Assembly: GCA_964631255.1 (NCBI GenBank)
Contig: CAZVWS010000002.1
Coordinates: forward strand, 1 to 64,000
DNA length: 64,000 nt
Origin: JBGZFC01 sp964631255
Lineage (GTDB): Bacteria; Bacteroidota; Bacteroidia; Bacteroidales; Dysgonomonadaceae
Direction: 5' to 3'
In this document: piece by piece, positions 52,036-59,315 of the stretch
Layout of the letters: every line of letters starts with the position of its first letter
Numbering within the stretch: position 1 is the first letter of the stretch
Made by a program: the position numbers and the translations under genes
The notes under the pieces: model-generated
The model's database searches: none
What the model was told of the DNA's origin: nothing
What the model saw: the letters and a program-made list of their open reading frames with translations, nothing else

Positions 52036-52857
52036 ATGGAAAAACAAGATAAAATACGGCATTGGATAAATGACCTACCCAAAATGGGTAAGAACTCGTT
52101 CACGCAGGAGGAAGTAATGGAATATTTCCCCACTATGCGTGTAGCCAATGTGAGAAATGCCTTGTACCGGCAATCCCAAAAAGGTACAATACAATCCGTA
52201 TGGCACGGTTTCTACGTAATTGTTTCGCCCGAATACGGATTTAAAGGAATTGTGCCGCCCACGGAGTACATAGACGGATTGATGAAATATCTGGGTAGAG
52301 AATATTACGTGGGATTGCTCAACGCGGCAGCTTTCCACGGTGCCGCACACCAACAGCCTCAAACCTTTTCGGTTATTGTAAATACAGATAAGTTGCGGGG
52401 AAAGATAAAAAAAGGTGTGCAAATAAAATTCACGGCAAAAAAACGCATCCCCACCCGCTACACCCAACAGCTGAGCACTCGAAACGGCTATATAAACATT
52501 TCCACACCGGAATTAACGGCAATGGATTTATTGCTCTACGTGAAAGAAATCGGGGGGATAAACAGGGCATCCACCGTATTGAACGAATTGGCAGAGGTGA
52601 TGGATTTTCGGAATGTAGGGCACGATTTTTTCAGCCATTCCAATGCAGCCGTCATTCAGCGGATGGGGTATATATTGGACGAAGTGCTGGAATATACGGA
52701 GTTAGCCGACATTTTGTGCCAAAAGGCAAAAGATGCAGGTGTGAAATTCCGAAAATACCCGTTAAAAGTCGTAAGTCGGGAAACAGACCTAAGCAATTAC
52801 GAAATAAGCGAAAAATGGAAGATAATCATCAACCAAAAAATTGAAATTGACGAATGA
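52036..52857 (+). CDS. abiEi: AbiEi antitoxin of a Type IV toxin-antitoxin system
   Basis: 273 residues. An N-terminal winged helix (KNSFTQEEVMEYFPTMRVAN, VRNALYRQSQKG) is followed by the AbiEi C-terminal domain (GLMKYLGREYYVGLLNAAAF, YINISTPELTAMDLLLYVKE). AbiEi represses its own promoter through the winged helix and counters the AbiEii toxin without binding it (the Type IV mode, as established for the family). The gene overlaps the toxin gene by 4 bp (ATGA) and has its own promoter. It lies between boundary motifs R3 and R4, directly after the IS1-type relic. Confidence 0.9.
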   Translation: MEKQDKIRHWINDLPKMGKNSFTQEEVMEYFPTMRVANVRNALYRQSQKGTIQSVWHGFYVIVSPEYGFKGIVPPTEYIDGLMKYLGREYYVGLLNAAAFHGAAHQQPQTFSVIVNTDKLRGKIKKGVQIKFTAKKRIPTRYTQQLSTRNGYINISTPELTAMDLLLYVKEIGGINRASTVLNELAEVMDFRNVGHDFFSHSNAAVIQRMGYILDEVLEYTELADILCQKAKDAGVKFRKYPLKVVSRETDLSNYEISEKWKIIINQKIEIDE

Positions 52858-53663
52858 TACCCTTAGCAGCAATTACCGAATGGACAAACAGCGTTCCCTG
52901 GATTGATATGAAGCAGGTGGAACAGGATTTAATCATCAGCCGTGCCTTGGTAGCGATATACAATGATGCGTTTTTATCTTCCCGGTTGGCCTTTCGTGGG
53001 GGAACCGCCTTGCACAAGTTGTACTTGTCGCCCCAACCCCGTTACAGTGAGGACATAGATATGGTGCAGATTGTTTCGGAGCCCATCAAGCCCACCATCG
53101 ATAGGCTTCGTGAAGTTTTGTCGTTTTTGGGCATCCCCACCGTAAAGCAAAAGAGAAACAACAACACCCTTGTTTTTAAAATAAATTCTACGGATATTCC
53201 CGTAACCGTTTTGCGCTTGAAAGTGGAAATAAATTGCCGGGAACATTTCAGCATTTTGGGTTTTGAAAAAGTTGATTTTGGCGTAACAAACAGTTGGTTT
53301 ACGGGAAATTGCCAAATAATAACCTACAAATTGGACGAACTAATCGGTACGAAAGTACGAGCATTATACGAAAGACGCAAAGGACGGGATTTGTTCGATT
53401 TGTACAAAGCACTTCAAAATGAAAATTTAAACATCGAAAACGTCATTGCTTGTTTTAAAGAATATATGGCAAGAGAGGGTAAAAAAGTTGCCCATTCGCT
53501 CTATGTGTCAAATATGGATGAAAAAATGGCTAATGATGAATTTTTAGGCGATACAGTATCGCTGCTTCGTCCCGACGAAAACTACCATCCCGAGGATGCT
53601 TACGAAATTGTGAAAGCACAAATCATTGATAAGCTTATCGCATTGGAGGATAGGATACTCTAA
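52854..53663 (+). CDS. abiEii: AbiEii nucleotidyltransferase toxin
   Basis: 269 residues of the DUF1814/AbiEii family. The nucleotidyltransferase signature is FRGGTALHKLYLSPQPRYSE then DID (Gly49-Gly50-Thr51 and Ser65-x-Asp67-x-Asp69), with TKVRALYERRKGRDLFDLYK as the later conserved motif. Characterised members transfer nucleotides to tRNA or otherwise stop growth during phage infection (abortive infection). The catalytic residues look intact, so the pair is probably functional. Its stop codon TAA forms the start of boundary motif R4. Confidence 0.92.
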   Translation: MIPLAAITEWTNSVPWIDMKQVEQDLIISRALVAIYNDAFLSSRLAFRGGTALHKLYLSPQPRYSEDIDMVQIVSEPIKPTIDRLREVLSFLGIPTVKQKRNNNTLVFKINSTDIPVTVLRLKVEINCREHFSILGFEKVDFGVTNSWFTGNCQIITYKLDELIGTKVRALYERRKGRDLFDLYKALQNENLNIENVIACFKEYMAREGKKVAHSLYVSNMDEKMANDEFLGDTVSLLRPDENYHPEDAYEIVKAQIIDKLIALEDRIL

Positions 53664-53713
53664 ATCGGGAGTTATTTGAATAATCATCTAAAATTATCAA
53701 AAGTGATTTTAAC
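53661..53713 (+). repeat. Boundary motif R4
   Basis: AAATCGGGAGTTATT and AATAATCATCT, then ATTATCAAAAGTGATTTTAA. It begins in the abiEii stop codon and opens the second long repeat. Confidence 0.7.
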
Positions 53714-53854
53714 CCAGGTCGGCGGGGATTGTATTCCCGTAAGTATTTTCAGTATTTGTAATTCGTAAGATAAATATGTAAAAACAAATTCATACCTTTG
53801 TGGAATGAATATTCAAAGCCATATATTTGGTGAAGTTTATTTTGTATCTGTGCG
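53663..53854 (+). repeat. Long direct repeat, copy B
   Basis: About 192 bp matching copy A (50311-50500), with a TACCTTTG -7 box and 17 shared codons (MNIQSHIFGEVYFVSVR). The central ~140 bp differ at only a few positions. Confidence 0.9.
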
Positions 53855-53885
53855 AGCGGGGCAGATTGGGCTATTTCCAAAATAA
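53805..53885 (+). pseudogene. Truncated gene start (head B)
   Basis: The shared 17 codons are followed by AGQIGLFPK and a stop, 26 residues in total. The divergence point from head A is exactly after codon 17, so both copies appear to be cut at the same site. Confidence 0.5.
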
Positions 53886-53924
53886 TAATTTGAATGTAAA
53901 TATTAGTATAGACCAAATAAAATA

Positions 53925-54737
53925 ATGGAAAAATACTACTGTGAATTGGTTACTAGGGTAAACGTCCAAGGACTACCTAAATTACTATCAAGTGTCATTG
54001 GACTGCTGGATTTTGAACCCAGTAAAATGGATGTTTATTACAATGAGTTTAAGCAATCAAAAGATTTTATACATTACAGTGAGAAATACATTTTAAATAA
54101 CCTTTCAAAATCTGAAGTAGACGGAGGAATTACAAGTTTTTCCCTATATGATAAGCACTATACATATGAGGATGCGACCCCCTTTTTTAGGTTTAAACTA
54201 TCTGATTCTACTTTAAATGAAGAATTAGTGAATTATACTTTTGAATGGGTAGCCTATCAAAATTTAGATTGGCTCATTAAAGATGATTTCATATTAAAGT
54301 ACCTAGTTCAAGAGGGAGTGGAGTTAGTTTATTTGATAGCATATAACCAAAATGATGTCTATAGGGAAACTCAAGATGCTAAGGAGAATATAGGTTTAAG
54401 TTCTAAATTATTTAGAACGAAAAATTGGGGAAGAAAAGAGATTGTCAATGGGATTACATTCATTGCAGCACCACTAATGTATTTTGGAAGTGCATATGAC
54501 AAAGTTATTTCAATAGATGATTTAAAGAACTATAAAAAAGCTGTTGCTATTAAAATAAATGATTCAGAAATAATCAAAATTGAAATTTTCCCTTTGTATG
54601 AAAAAACTAAAGAGTATAGAAAAGAGCAAGAGTATTATTGGAAAAAGCTAAATCTTGAAAAGCAAATAAAAAATTATAGAGAAGCAACTAAAATAGACTT
54701 TACTGACTTTTTAAGAAGACGTTCTCTTAAAAAGTAA
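53925..54737 (+). CDS. Unrecognised 270-aa protein of the accessory island
   Basis: I recognise no family. It is soluble, without signal peptide or membrane helix, and rich in Tyr, Lys and Glu. Stretches include LLSSVIGLLDFEPSKMDVYY, FTFEWVAYQNLDWLIKDD-like aromatic segments and a very basic C-terminus (DFTDFLRRRSLKK). It is strongly AT-rich. It follows head B at 40 nt, in the place that the toxin-immunity fragments occupy after head A, so an immunity or effector role is conceivable, but only by position. Confidence 0.65.
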   Translation: MEKYYCELVTRVNVQGLPKLLSSVIGLLDFEPSKMDVYYNEFKQSKDFIHYSEKYILNNLSKSEVDGGITSFSLYDKHYTYEDATPFFRFKLSDSTLNEELVNYTFEWVAYQNLDWLIKDDFILKYLVQEGVELVYLIAYNQNDVYRETQDAKENIGLSSKLFRTKNWGRKEIVNGITFIAAPLMYFGSAYDKVISIDDLKNYKKAVAIKINDSEIIKIEIFPLYEKTKEYRKEQEYYWKKLNLEKQIKNYREATKIDFTDFLRRRSLKK

Positions 54738-54745
54738 CTTGGTAA

Positions 54746-54779
54746 TGCTCCCGCTCACGCAGAAATTTATCCGTGCGTT
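54746..54779 (-). repeat. Repeat Q3, inverted copy of Q1
   Basis: Read on the - strand, AACGCACGGATAAATTTC then TGCGTGAGCGGGAGCA; most positions match 50684-50717. It lies immediately before the second IS1-type relic. Confidence 0.5.
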
Positions 54780-54783
54780 GGTG

Positions 54784-54870
54784 TGTCCTCACTACCAGAC
54801 AGCATAAATTATCAAAAGCGGGAAAAATAGTACAGGCAAACAATGCTACAAACACTTTATTCCCAATTTG
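54784..54870 (+). pseudogene. Relic of an IS1-type transposase zinc ribbon (2)
   Basis: The frame reads CPHYQTA, a stop codon, then IIKSGKNSTGKQCYKHFIPN. The second metal-binding Cys (now Tyr) and later ones are lost. It shares IIKSGKN with relic 1. It is not functional. Confidence 0.6.
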
Positions 54871-54880
54871 ATAGGCCACA

Positions 54881-54918
54881 AAAAAAACCATCCTTCCCCA
54901 AAAAGGAAGAATGGTTTT
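54881..54918 (-). terminator. Terminator of the V/A-ATPase operon
   Basis: A 14-bp stem with one mismatch (54884-54897 with 54905-54918). The A-run on the left gives the T-run for the - strand, 26 nt downstream of the ntpK stop. Confidence 0.88.
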
Positions 54919-54943
54919 AGGAAAAATGTATAAAATTGGGTTC

Positions 54944-55405
54944 TTATGCGATTGCGCTTCCTACCAAGAAAACTACTGCCAATGCCACAATAGCGTAAAG
55001 CTCGGGGAATACGGCAAGAATTAGCGTGTTGGTAAAAGCATCGTGTCCTTGTCCGATAGATACAATACCATTGGCACAAACTTGTGCTTGACGAATACAT
55101 GACAACCAGCCCACAACACCCAAAGTAAGTCCGGCAGCACATGCAGCTACTGCTTGGAAAAAAGTTATTTCGGGAGTAAGAATATTAAAAATGCTTTGAA
55201 GCATATAATAACCGGCAAAGCCATACAATCCTTGGGTAGCAGGAAGTGCTGCCAATACCAAGAAATTACCAAATTTTCCATCCACTTTTTTAGCAGCTCC
55301 GATGGCTGCATTTCCTACGATAGTAACTCCATAGGCACTTCCAACGCCTGTAAGAATCAACATGAGTGCTACGCCTAAATAGGCAATCAGTAAATTAGTT
55401 TCCAT
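54944..55405 (-). CDS. ntpK: V/A-type ATPase membrane rotor subunit K
   Basis: 153 residues with four transmembrane helices, i.e. two fused hairpins of about 75 residues. The ion site can be read directly: Leu54, Thr57 and Gln58 in ALPATQGLYGF, Gln106 in SCIRQAQ, and the carboxylate Glu135 in FPELYAIVAL. The same Leu/Thr/Gln/Gln/Glu set binds Na+ in Enterococcus hirae NtpK (established knowledge), so a sodium-translocating ring is likely. It is the last gene of the operon, 48 nt after subunit I. Confidence 0.93.
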   Translation of the reverse strand: METNLLIAYLGVALMLILTGVGSAYGVTIVGNAAIGAAKKVDGKFGNFLVLAALPATQGLYGFAGYYMLQSIFNILTPEITFFQAVAACAAGLTLGVVGWLSCIRQAQVCANGIVSIGQGHDAFTNTLILAVFPELYAIVALAVVFLVGSAIA

Positions 55406-55453
55406 AAATTGTTTTTAAATTGTAGTGTTATTAATTAATTATTTTGTTTTGTA

Positions 55454-57271
55454 TTATTTTTTAAAAGGATTGAATTTCTTGCCTCCGCCTTCAAATTCCG
55501 AGTTTTTGTAGAATTCTACAAAAGTGAGTCGGATGGGGTGAACTATCGCGCCAAGTACATTCATAAAAATATTGATGGCGTGTCCAATCAAGAAAATGAG
55601 GATATAAATAACAGGTTTAAAAATCGCGTGATCGGGACTCATTCCATCTGCCAAACTATTGAAAACGCTCGCCAAAATTCCTCCCGAAAGTCCGAGTGCG
55701 AACAAGCGTATATATGACAAAATATCGCCTAACAAACCGGTTGCCGTTCCATAAGTGTCCCACAATCCTAATCCAAAATTCACGAACGGATTTTTTCCGG
55801 GCGAATTATAAAAGAAGATGAATATCAGGGCAGGAACTGCTATTATCAGGTGAATAGTGCCAAACATAGGCATCACTTTCGGCATTAATGCCGCCACGAT
55901 AATACTCACCAAAAAAACTATCCAGGCAATGGTAGAAATAGCGTATTTAAAACCTTGCTGTTTGGCTCGGTTGGCTGCTTTCATGCCCATACCGAATAAT
56001 ATTTGAACAACTCCAAGCACCAGCGAGAGAATAAACATCTTGTTGTTGTCGAAGAATACTTTATTTTTAAGTGCTTGTATAAACGGCACATCGATATCGT
56101 ATAGGCTGAATCCGAAAAATCCGCCGGTCAGCAAGCCGCAAAGCATGGTAGATGCGCCCAACACTTGCACCAAAGAGATGATTGCTTTGGCAGTTGAACC
56201 CAATTTGGATTTCAGTAATATTTTCGCTAAACTTCCGACCAGCAACAAGAAAAGTCCGTAACCAATGTCGCCCAACGACAGCCCGAAAAACACCATGTAG
56301 AACGGTGCAAAATAGGGAGTTAAGTCTATCTCATTGTATTTTGGGAGCATATACATCTCGGCAATGGGCTCAAAAAGTCGAGCAAACTTGTTGTTTTTGA
56401 ACTTGATAGGCACATCGTCTTCGGGAAGCGGGTCAGAAATTTGGAAAAATACAGCTTTCGACTCTAAATAATCCGAAATTTTCTTCTCATCTTCTACCAA
56501 TGCCCAGCCTTGTAACAGCTTGATTTTGTCGTCGGCATAAGGTGTGTAGCTCTGTTTCACTTTCGAGAAAACAACGCGTTGTTCAAAATCGGTAAGCGCG
56601 GCTTTTACCGATGGAATATCGGCTGCCAATGTTTTGAGCTTATCGTTTTGCAATTTTATTTTTTCGCGAAGCGAATCAATGAGTCCGTTGAGTTGAGACA
56701 ACGATATATTGGGCAGCTTCACGGATTCGTGATTCATCTCTTCCAGATTGTCGTTGACGTGGGTAACGGTTACAAAGTAGGTTTTCGACGTTTCTCGTTT
56801 GATGACAATAGCGTTGAAAAGCTCTTCCCATTCCTGCTTGTATTGGTTATCGGGCACAATAAAAAACTTCAACTCGTATCCCGCATTGTGGAGGCGTTCT
56901 ACTTGTTGCGGGTCAAAATCGCCCCACGGCAACAGTAGTTCGCGCTCTTTGGTGCTCACTTGTAGTTGTTGGTTGAGTCGATTTTTCTCGTTTTCTATCT
57001 CTTCGATACGGCCCGGTATTTGTCTGCCCAATTCCACATCGGGGGTATTTTCTACCTTATCGACCTTTTTATCGATTTGTTTGTCCAATATTTTTTTTGC
57101 CTCGTAAAGTTTTTTCGATTGAGACAAAAAATCTTGCAACTCTTCGTTATCTTCTGCCGATGCACCGGTGTCTGCCACGTGCACCAATCCCAATTCGCGC
57201 AACTCGTGCAAAAATTGCTCGTACTCTTTATGATAGGCAAGAAACGTTATTTTTTTCATTTTCGCTACCAT
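55454..57271 (-). CDS. ntpI: V/A-type ATPase membrane stator subunit I
   Basis: 605 residues. The N-terminal half is soluble and coiled-coil rich (KKLYEAKKILDKQIDKKVD, IEEIENEKNRLNQQLQ); the C-terminal half has about seven to eight membrane helices, with FFGLSLGDIGYGLFLLLVG, LSYIRLFALGLSGGILASVF (the conserved Arg of the ion half-channels) and GHAINIFMNVLGAIVHPIRL. It holds the rotor ring and forms the ion path. It overlaps subunit D by 7 bp. Confidence 0.93.
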   Translation of the reverse strand: MVAKMKKITFLAYHKEYEQFLHELRELGLVHVADTGASAEDNEELQDFLSQSKKLYEAKKILDKQIDKKVDKVENTPDVELGRQIPGRIEEIENEKNRLNQQLQVSTKERELLLPWGDFDPQQVERLHNAGYELKFFIVPDNQYKQEWEELFNAIVIKRETSKTYFVTVTHVNDNLEEMNHESVKLPNISLSQLNGLIDSLREKIKLQNDKLKTLAADIPSVKAALTDFEQRVVFSKVKQSYTPYADDKIKLLQGWALVEDEKKISDYLESKAVFFQISDPLPEDDVPIKFKNNKFARLFEPIAEMYMLPKYNEIDLTPYFAPFYMVFFGLSLGDIGYGLFLLLVGSLAKILLKSKLGSTAKAIISLVQVLGASTMLCGLLTGGFFGFSLYDIDVPFIQALKNKVFFDNNKMFILSLVLGVVQILFGMGMKAANRAKQQGFKYAISTIAWIVFLVSIIVAALMPKVMPMFGTIHLIIAVPALIFIFFYNSPGKNPFVNFGLGLWDTYGTATGLLGDILSYIRLFALGLSGGILASVFNSLADGMSPDHAIFKPVIYILIFLIGHAINIFMNVLGAIVHPIRLTFVEFYKNSEFEGGGKKFNPFKK

Positions 57272-57879
57272 ACCGCTTCCTCCTCTTCTTTCTTTTTGTC
57301 TTGCAGTGCTCGCATTATTTTTTGCGACGATTTAGATAGATTCTCTTCGTCTTCCAAATAACGTTTAATTTTTAAAATAGCGTCCTGATAACCGGGAATT
57401 TGCACTTTCTCGAATAGGTTTACTTTTTGCGTGGTTTTTTTTCTGGCAAAATCCAATCGCTGAACCCTTAGTTCGTGAAATTCGCGTCGAATACCTATTT
57501 CGGCAAGTCGCTCCAATGTTTTCACACCATCCAGATACCATTTGGGACGGTTGAACACGCTGAAGTGTTTCGTTTCAAAATCTACCTTGTCTAAAATAGG
57601 AATTAACACACCGGCTATTTTCTTTTTTGAAAAATGAACATCTTTCACTCGAAGTAGGGTTGGGTCAAATTCGAGCCACATTCCCATCATTTTATCGTAG
57701 GAGTGAATCTCTTTTTCCAATCTTTTTTCCAGTTCGTCAATTTCATTTTTTGCTCGCTTCACTTCTACACGAAGCGCGGTTTCCTTACTTTGTAGGGTAG
57801 GGAGCGCACGTTCGCGTATTTTTAGTTGTTTCTCCAACTGCTGACGCGATGTTTTATTGTATTGAAATTTTATAGCCAT
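57265..57879 (-). CDS. ntpD: V/A-type ATPase central stalk subunit D
   Basis: 204 residues of mainly two long helices (LLEKQLKIRERALPT-type N-terminus and FARKKTTQKVNLFEKVQIPG with QDAILKIKRYLEDEE at the C-terminus), as in the coiled-coil rotor shaft of V/A-ATPases. It turns inside the A3B3 head and passes torque to the K ring. No subunit F gene follows, unlike the order in Enterococcus. A short hairpin lies in the 114-nt gap to ntpB. Confidence 0.88.
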   Translation of the reverse strand: MAIKFQYNKTSRQQLEKQLKIRERALPTLQSKETALRVEVKRAKNEIDELEKRLEKEIHSYDKMMGMWLEFDPTLLRVKDVHFSKKKIAGVLIPILDKVDFETKHFSVFNRPKWYLDGVKTLERLAEIGIRREFHELRVQRLDFARKKTTQKVNLFEKVQIPGYQDAILKIKRYLEDEENLSKSSQKIMRALQDKKKEEEEAVW

Positions 57880-57943
57880 ATTTTTATCTTCTTGTATCTC
57901 AACACCGTGGTGTTTATTTACCTATTGAATGGGTTAAACGTCT

Positions 57944-57972
57944 ATCTCCTTTTTTTTATCAGAAAGGGAGAT
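57944..57972. other. Intra-operon hairpin between ntpB and ntpD
   Basis: ATCTCC (57944-57949) pairs with GGAGAT (57967-57972), extended by A/T pairs. On the - strand it lacks a T-run, so it is not a clear terminator; it may affect mRNA stability. A second palindrome, AACACCGTGGTGTT, lies at 57901-57914. Confidence 0.4.
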
Positions 57973-57993
57973 ATTTTCTTGTTTTACGGACGT

Positions 57994-59310
57994 TTAATTT
58001 TTCCAATATTTATCCACCAATTCACGTTTCATATTCACTTCTTGCGGTTTAAAATGTTCCGACAAAAGTGTCCACGTGGTGTCAAGCATCTCTTCTGTAT
58101 CTAAGTTCACATCGATAGCGAGTAGATATTCCGAATAGTCTTTGGCAAAAGCCAATGCGCGCTGATCGTAATCGGTGAGGTCGAAACCGTTTTCGAGTTT
58201 GGTTTTCGCGTTAGAAGCATCGGCATACAAACGCACAGCGGCATTCATCACTTGCGGATGGTCTTCGCGTGTTTTCTTGCCTTGTACCAACTGTTTCAGA
58301 CGTGATAGCGAACGGAACGGGTCTACAATTACTTTTCCTACCGAGCTGTCCAAGCGAAGGAATAGCTGACCTTCGGTGATATAACCGGTGTTGTCGGGCA
58401 CGGCGTGTGTGATATCGCCACCCGAAAGTGTTGTTACCGCGATGATGGTGATTGAACCTCCTTGTGGAAATTGGGCTGCTTTCTCGTAGATTTTTGCCAA
58501 ATCGGAATAGAGCGAACCGGGCATCGAGTCTTTGGATGGAATTTGATCCATGCGGTTAGAAACGATAGAAAGTGCATCGGCATACGAGGTCATATCTGAC
58601 AGAAGTACCAAAACTTGTTCGTTTTTATCCACAGCAAAATATTCGGCTGCTGTTAGTGCCATATCGGGTACCAACAAGCGTTCTACAGCCGGATTCTCTG
58701 TTGTATTCATGAAACAGATGATGCGATCGAGGGCACCGGCGTTACTAAATACTTTTTTGTAATACAGGTAGTCGTCGTTAGTCATACCCATACCGCCCAA
58801 AATAATTTTGTCGGCTTTGGCACGAAGTGCAACTTCCGCCATTACTTGATTGAATGGTTGGTCGGGGTCGGCAAAAAACGGAATTTTTTGTCCCGAAACC
58901 AACGTATTGTTTAAGTCGATTCCCGAAATACCGGTAGCAATCAGCTCCGATGGCTGTTTTCTTCGAACCGGATTTACCGATGGACCGCCAATTTGGCGCT
59001 CTTCGCCTTCGGGCACGGGACCGCCGTCAATCGGGTCGCCGTAGGCGTTAAAGAATCGTCCTGCCAAGTGGTCGCCCACTTTCAATGAAGGTGCTTTGCC
59101 AAGGAAAACAACCTCTGCATTGGTAGGAATTCCTTCTGTTCCTTCAAAAATTTGCAACGTAACTTCATCTTTGATGATTTTTACTACCTGTGCCAATCGT
59201 CCGTCAACGGTTGCCAATTCGTCGTAGCCCACATCGGTTGCTTTCACAGAACAAGTTGCTTTTGTAATCTGTGTAATTTTTGTATATATTTTTTGAAATG
59301 CTTTAGCCAT
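57994..59310 (-). CDS. ntpB: V/A-type ATPase subunit B
   Basis: 438 residues. It has the regulatory nucleotide-fold subunit pattern without a Walker A loop: GISGIDLNNTLVSGQKIPFF, LLSDMTSYADALSIVSNRMD and GSITIIAVTTLSGGDITHAV. It alternates with subunit A in the A3B3 head. The gene starts 5 nt after the stop of ntpA. Length and motifs are complete. Confidence 0.96.
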   Translation of the reverse strand: MAKAFQKIYTKITQITKATCSVKATDVGYDELATVDGRLAQVVKIIKDEVTLQIFEGTEGIPTNAEVVFLGKAPSLKVGDHLAGRFFNAYGDPIDGGPVPEGEERQIGGPSVNPVRRKQPSELIATGISGIDLNNTLVSGQKIPFFADPDQPFNQVMAEVALRAKADKIILGGMGMTNDDYLYYKKVFSNAGALDRIICFMNTTENPAVERLLVPDMALTAAEYFAVDKNEQVLVLLSDMTSYADALSIVSNRMDQIPSKDSMPGSLYSDLAKIYEKAAQFPQGGSITIIAVTTLSGGDITHAVPDNTGYITEGQLFLRLDSSVGKVIVDPFRSLSRLKQLVQGKKTREDHPQVMNAAVRLYADASNAKTKLENGFDLTDYDQRALAFAKDYSEYLLAIDVNLDTEEMLDTTWTLLSEHFKPQEVNMKRELVDKYWKN

Positions 59311-59315
59311 ATTGC

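Noticed and set aside
50311..53854. Integron or CRISPR interpretation of the island repeats
   Set aside because: Only four irregularly spaced motifs, no integrase, no regular repeat-spacer pattern and no cas genes.
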